Below, piece by piece: positions 55,193 to 58,275 of a stretch of 58,275 nucleotides of DNA (position 1 is its first letter; every line of letters starts with the position of its first letter). The stretch covers positions 1-58,275 of the forward strand of contig JAWUVZ010000063.1 in the NCBI GenBank assembly GCA_034112105.1. Direction: 5' to 3'. The notes beneath the pieces are model-generated. The model was given only the letters and a program-made list of their open reading frames with translations. It had not been told where the DNA came from and did no database searches. The stretch comes from Glaciecola sp034112105 (GTDB lineage: Bacteria; Pseudomonadota; Gammaproteobacteria; Enterobacterales; Alteromonadaceae). The position numbers were made by a program, and so were the translations under genes.

Positions 55193-55586
55193 AGAAAGCG
55201 TTTGATTCTAAAGTCATCACTGTCACATCATGCTGGTTTACAACCTCATAATTTACACAAATTAAACCAACACCGGGTTTACTTTTAGACAATCTGCACT
55301 GAGTCACACAAATTTTCACACTTAGAATATAGCCCGGATATATCGGCTTTAACCACTTGATATTATTGATCCCGGGCGAGCCGAGTGATCCATGTTCTAT
55401 ATTTTTAACACCATTTTCAACAAGCCTGGTGGTGGCTTCACTTGTATAAGAATGTGCGAGTCCATAAGTTCACCGACCATTAGCAGCTTGCACAGCAGCT
55501 CGAATTTCTGAAGGAGAGAGTTGTAACGTGTGAATAGGATCATAGGTTGACATCCCACCGCTTATACACTGAAGGACACAGATAGG
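55161..55586 (-). pseudogene. Chimera of an amidohydrolase fragment and a MaoC-like dehydratase fragment
   Basis: One frame reads SGGMSTYDPIHTLQLSPSEI, then stop TGA (55470-55472, where Trp is expected), then TYGLAHSYTSEATTRLVENG and IEHGSL. This is the metal-dependent amidohydrolase region with its IEHG motif. It passes without a frame change into GSPGINNIKWLKPIYPGYIL, SKSKPGVGLICVNYEVVNQ and VMTLES, which is the C-terminal part of an acyl dehydratase (MaoC) of the GSPG..WLKP type. Both are truncated at the join (about 55375-55390). This is a deletion that fused two neighbouring genes. Confidence 0.8.
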
Positions 55587-55670
55587 TTAAATAGAGGCGG
55601 ATGGTCGAAATCTTGGTAATATGTGTGTTGGGCGGCAGCTGTGTTGCATTATAGCAAACAAAAATCGGGC

Positions 55671-55817
55671 TCATTTTATTGATGACGGCTTCTTTGAAGT
55701 GCCGAGAGCTTTAAACCTTTCTTCTATATTTCCGTGCAAACCATCTTTTATTACATCAACCGTTTTATGTCTATCGTCACCTTTTAATACAGGCTTTTTT
55801 TTGGGGGGGGAAGGCAT
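55671..55817 (-). other. Small open frame of 48 codons beginning with C8 and A8 runs
   Basis: It reads MPSPPKKKPVLKGDDRHKTV onwards and ends TSKKPSSIK. The beginning is formed by eight C and eight A in a row (55795-55811 on the plus strand). No family is recognised and no good ribosome site is seen. It may be spurious or a fragment. Confidence 0.2.
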
Positions 55818-56081
55818 CTTCTTAAAAAAAATACGTTATACCAGTAACATAATTTTTCATCCGATAAAGTTGGTTGAAGTATTCTATGCATTGATTAATA
55901 GTGCGGCTATGAAAGGATGAAGTGGAGGGATTAAAACAAAACGATTTGGTCTAAATTTTAGCGACTGTTGCCTATTTACCCAGGCCCACATTATAAATAT
56001 TTGACTAAACGACAATCAATAATCATGGTATTTAAATAAATAATTGATTGAACTAAGGCTAAATATACGCTAGCTTAGCCA

Positions 56082-56117
56082 ATCGACTTTATCGACTTTA
56101 TCGACTTTATCGATTTA
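56082..56117. repeat. Four tandem 9-base copies
   Basis: ATCGACTTT is repeated three times exactly and a fourth time as ATCGATTTA. No coding frame runs across it. Copy number could vary by slippage. Confidence 0.8.
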
Positions 56118-56299
56118 ATTTAGCGTGCCGCTGGGGGTTATTAATAAATATCTAGGATGGGTTGGGAATGTTTCGAGGGTCAGCGTCTGTTTAATAGCAA
56201 GGCTTTTTACTTACGACTACGCTGAGTTTCTCCTCTTACAATCTAACTTCTTTTAACGCTTAGTAATATCTATTTTTTATATAACGGATCTATAAAACC

Positions 56300-58275
56300 A
56301 TGCTGTTTGCTCGATTTTCTATTAATTTAAAACTACTTTTCTTAACAGCACTCCCCTTATTACTATTGAGTTTACTCTTATTCCGAGAATCAACAAATCT
56401 ATACTCGATACAAAAACATAATTACCAAACAACCCTCATTATTGAGTTTGTATCAAGGTTAGCTCATATTGCACATCAACATGCTTTAGAAAGAGGCTTA
56501 ACGGCAGGTTTTTTGGGTAGCAATGGCAGTAAGGGCAAAAATAAAATGCTTCAGCAGCGTAAAAAATCCGATCAATCGGTTGATGCGCTAAAACACTTTA
56601 TCAATACTCACCATCGCGATCTAAAAAATATAAATGCTAATGTCGACAAGCTTCTCGACTTACTCAAACTAAAAAAGCTTGGCCGCGCAAAAATTGATAA
56701 ACTTATTAGTGACCATGATGCCTTCGGTTATTATTCGTCGGTTAATAAAGAAGTCACCGATACGATTAACCGATTAACAATATTTGTTAAATACAACATA
56801 CCTCGTACGATTGGCTTATTATCAGTATTTGTTGGGAAAAACACTCTCAATCATAATCTAAATAGCATGGTTGAAATAATTAGGTTAAAAGAACATGCAA
56901 GTCAAAGTCGTGGAGCACTTCATGGGGTGTATGAAAAAAAAACCGCGACTGTTGAATTGTATACTAACGCTTATACCTACATTAATAATTTCGATACCAC
57001 CTTAGAATTATTGATTAATAATAGTCATTTTCACACTAAAGCAGCTATAGTTAAATTGTCAAAAATGGTGTTCTTTACGCAAGTTAGTATTATTGAAAAT
57101 AATTTTTTAAACCAATCAAACCAGTTGGACAATGTGCAAGGGCCTTTAGCTGGGAGATGGTTTGCTTTAGGTACGCGGCGCATTGACGTAATTAATGACA
57201 TATTTAATGAACAAAAATCATATATCGCTAATGAATCGCAACGGCTTTTTGCTGAAAGTCAGCGTTATTTAATCTTGGGCATTATTATTATGATAGCGTT
57301 AATATTAGCGCTCATCTTTTTGTCTTATTCTATTGCACTTAATATCTCTTCTCGCATTCACAATATTAATAACATGCTCACTTACAATATAAACCATAAC
57401 GATTTAACGGTTAAAATTAAAGAGTACGGTGATGATGAAATTGACTATATTGCGAAGGGTATTAGTAGATATATTAACCAGGTAAAAGATGTTTTTAACC
57501 GCATTGAAGAAATTTCTTCAGAGCGAAAATATTTAGCTAATCATGATCCACTCACTAAGCTTGCTAATCGCAGCCTTTTTTTTAGCCGCTTGATATACCT
57601 TGCAGAGCCACTGAATTGCTATGCTAGACATCATGCAATTTTGTATATTGATCTTGATCTTTTTAAAAAAATTAACGATCAATATGGTCATGCTGTTGGA
57701 GATAAAGTATTAGAAGAGTTTGCCAAAACATTAGTAAGACAAGTACGCACCACAGATACGGTGTCACGTTTAGGTGGTGATGAATTTGCTATTATTCTGG
57801 AGGATATTACTTCCGAAAATGCATGCTCTATTTCACAAAAATTGCTTAAGGTTATGAAAACCCCACTATTGGTTGATAATCTCAATATTAGTATTAGTAT
57901 TACTATAGGAATGACATTTTTCCCTCAAGAAATATACCAAAATCCAACCGAATTATTAAAGCAAGCAGACCAAGCACTTTACAGCGCTAAGCAATCAGGT
58001 CGTCAACAATATCGATGTTTTGATAAGACGCTGCAAAAAGTATACGAAGAAAACAAACAATTTGAGGACGATTTAAAGGATGCAATTAAAAATCAAGAAA
58101 TTGTTCCTCACTTTCAACCTCAATATTGCTTACAAACTCAAACAATGGTTGGGCTAGAAGCCTTAGCACGATGGAAACACCCAGAAAAAGGATTTATTCC
58201 CCCCAATAAATTTATTCCTATTGCAGAAAAACTGTCATTAATGACGTTACTCACAGAGTCTATGATGACACAGGC
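56300..58275 (+). CDS. Membrane GGDEF-EAL protein with nitrate-sensor-like input domain, cut at the right edge
   Basis: The frame is open from ATG 56300 to the window edge, 658 residues. Membrane helices lie at about residues 9-27 and 327-349, bounding a helical periplasmic domain (about 40-310) with the NIT-type pattern (HALERGLTAGFLGSNG, SQSRGALHGVYEKKT). HAMP follows (about 350-400). GGDEF is intact (GGDEF at 492-496), with an I-site RTTD five residues before it; the EAL domain begins with GLEALARW at 618-625, and the rest is outside the window. It should make and/or degrade c-di-GMP in response to a periplasmic signal. Whether EAL is active cannot be seen. Confidence 0.9.
   Translation, partial: MLFARFSINLKLLFLTALPLLLLSLLLFRESTNLYSIQKHNYQTTLIIEFVSRLAHIAHQHALERGLTAGFLGSNGSKGKNKMLQQRKKSDQSVDALKHFINTHHRDLKNINANVDKLLDLLKLKKLGRAKIDKLISDHDAFGYYSSVNKEVTDTINRLTIFVKYNIPRTIGLLSVFVGKNTLNHNLNSMVEIIRLKEHASQSRGALHGVYEKKTATVELYTNAYTYINNFDTTLELLINNSHFHTKAAIVKLSKMVFFTQVSIIENNFLNQSNQLDNVQGPLAGRWFALGTRRIDVINDIFNEQKSYIANESQRLFAESQRYLILGIIIMIALILALIFLSYSIALNISSRIHNINNMLTYNINHNDLTVKIKEYGDDEIDYIAKGISRYINQVKDVFNRIEEISSERKYLANHDPLTKLANRSLFFSRLIYLAEPLNCYARHHAILYIDLDLFKKINDQYGHAVGDKVLEEFAKTLVRQVRTTDTVSRLGGDEFAIILEDITSENACSISQKLLKVMKTPLLVDNLNISISITIGMTFFPQEIYQNPTELLKQADQALYSAKQSGRQQYRCFDKTLQKVYEENKQFEDDLKDAIKNQEIVPHFQPQYCLQTQTMVGLEALARWKHPEKGFIPPNKFIPIAEKLSLMTLLTESMMTQ

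Larger units (their letters stand above)
55587..56299. other. Gene-poor region before the GGDEF-EAL gene
   Basis: Apart from the doubtful 48-codon frame and a 9-base tandem repeat, nothing is seen. AT-rich, no transposase remnant or tRNA recognised. Confidence 0.5.

Noticed and set aside
55621..55920. 99-codon plus-strand ORF
   Set aside because: Composition is unlike a protein, it crosses G8 and T-rich runs, and no ribosome site is seen.

Overview
The window looks like a chromosome segment of a marine gammaproteobacterium of the order Alteromonadales (Alteromonas, Colwellia and Thalassotalea relatives are the closest fit by gene content and order). The evidence is a complete MSHA pilus cluster beside ssb and uvrA, a cluster lptM-lysA-dapF-DUF484-xerC-yigB, selD-mnmH, and a moderately AT-rich composition. 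The genus cannot be fixed by eye.

Layout. Bases 1-18551, all on the minus strand, hold a tightly packed MSHA type IV pilus operon in the order mshI-mshI2-mshJ-mshK-mshL-mshM-mshN-mshE-mshG-mshF-mshB-mshA-mshC-mshD-mshO-mshP-mshQ. It has many start/stop overlaps, and mshQ runs off the left edge. After a 1.3 kb gap come ssb and a YajR-type MFS transporter (minus strand), with uvrA divergent. Bases 25240-33705 carry a hotdog thioesterase, a 2OG-Fe(II) oxygenase, a wrecked hybrid histidine kinase, a DUF3299 protein, ppa, fbp, mpl, an S1/P1 nuclease gene with an internal stop, rraA and a PAP2 phosphatase. Bases 33715-39536 carry a glycosyltransferase and then lptM-lysA-dapF-DUF484-xerC-yigB. Bases 39899-50068 carry a secreted DsrE-like protein, fadH, yegD, mntP, a deleted alpha-hydroxy-acid dehydrogenase remnant, uvrD with a LexA box, mnmH and selD. 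Bases 50227-56299 are an eroding stretch: a deleted beta-propeller protein, a small DUF3012 lipoprotein, an NADP-dependent oxidoreductase, a secreted subtilase, and an amidohydrolase/MaoC chimera. The right edge is the start of a membrane GGDEF-EAL protein.

How the parts work together. The MSHA genes build a surface pilus: prepilins MshA, B, C, D and O; extension ATPase MshE with a c-di-GMP-type N domain; platform MshG; secretin MshL; alignment proteins MshI, I2, J, K, M and N. The large LamG-containing MshQ closes the operon. uvrA, uvrD and ssb serve DNA repair. lysA and dapF feed meso-DAP to the wall and mpl recycles it. selD and mnmH make selenophosphate and put selenium into tRNA.

The most unusual theme is gene decay by loss of the middle of a gene. 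Four loci (26481-27593, 45339-45620, 50227-50896, 55161-55586) keep recognisable N- and C-terminal parts, or parts of two neighbouring genes, joined across a missing interior. A fifth gene (31652-32431) has one stop codon exactly inside its metal-binding motif. I found no CRISPR array, intact transposase, tRNA or rRNA. No wholly new system was seen; the decay pattern and the duplicated MshQ N-terminal module are the best leads.
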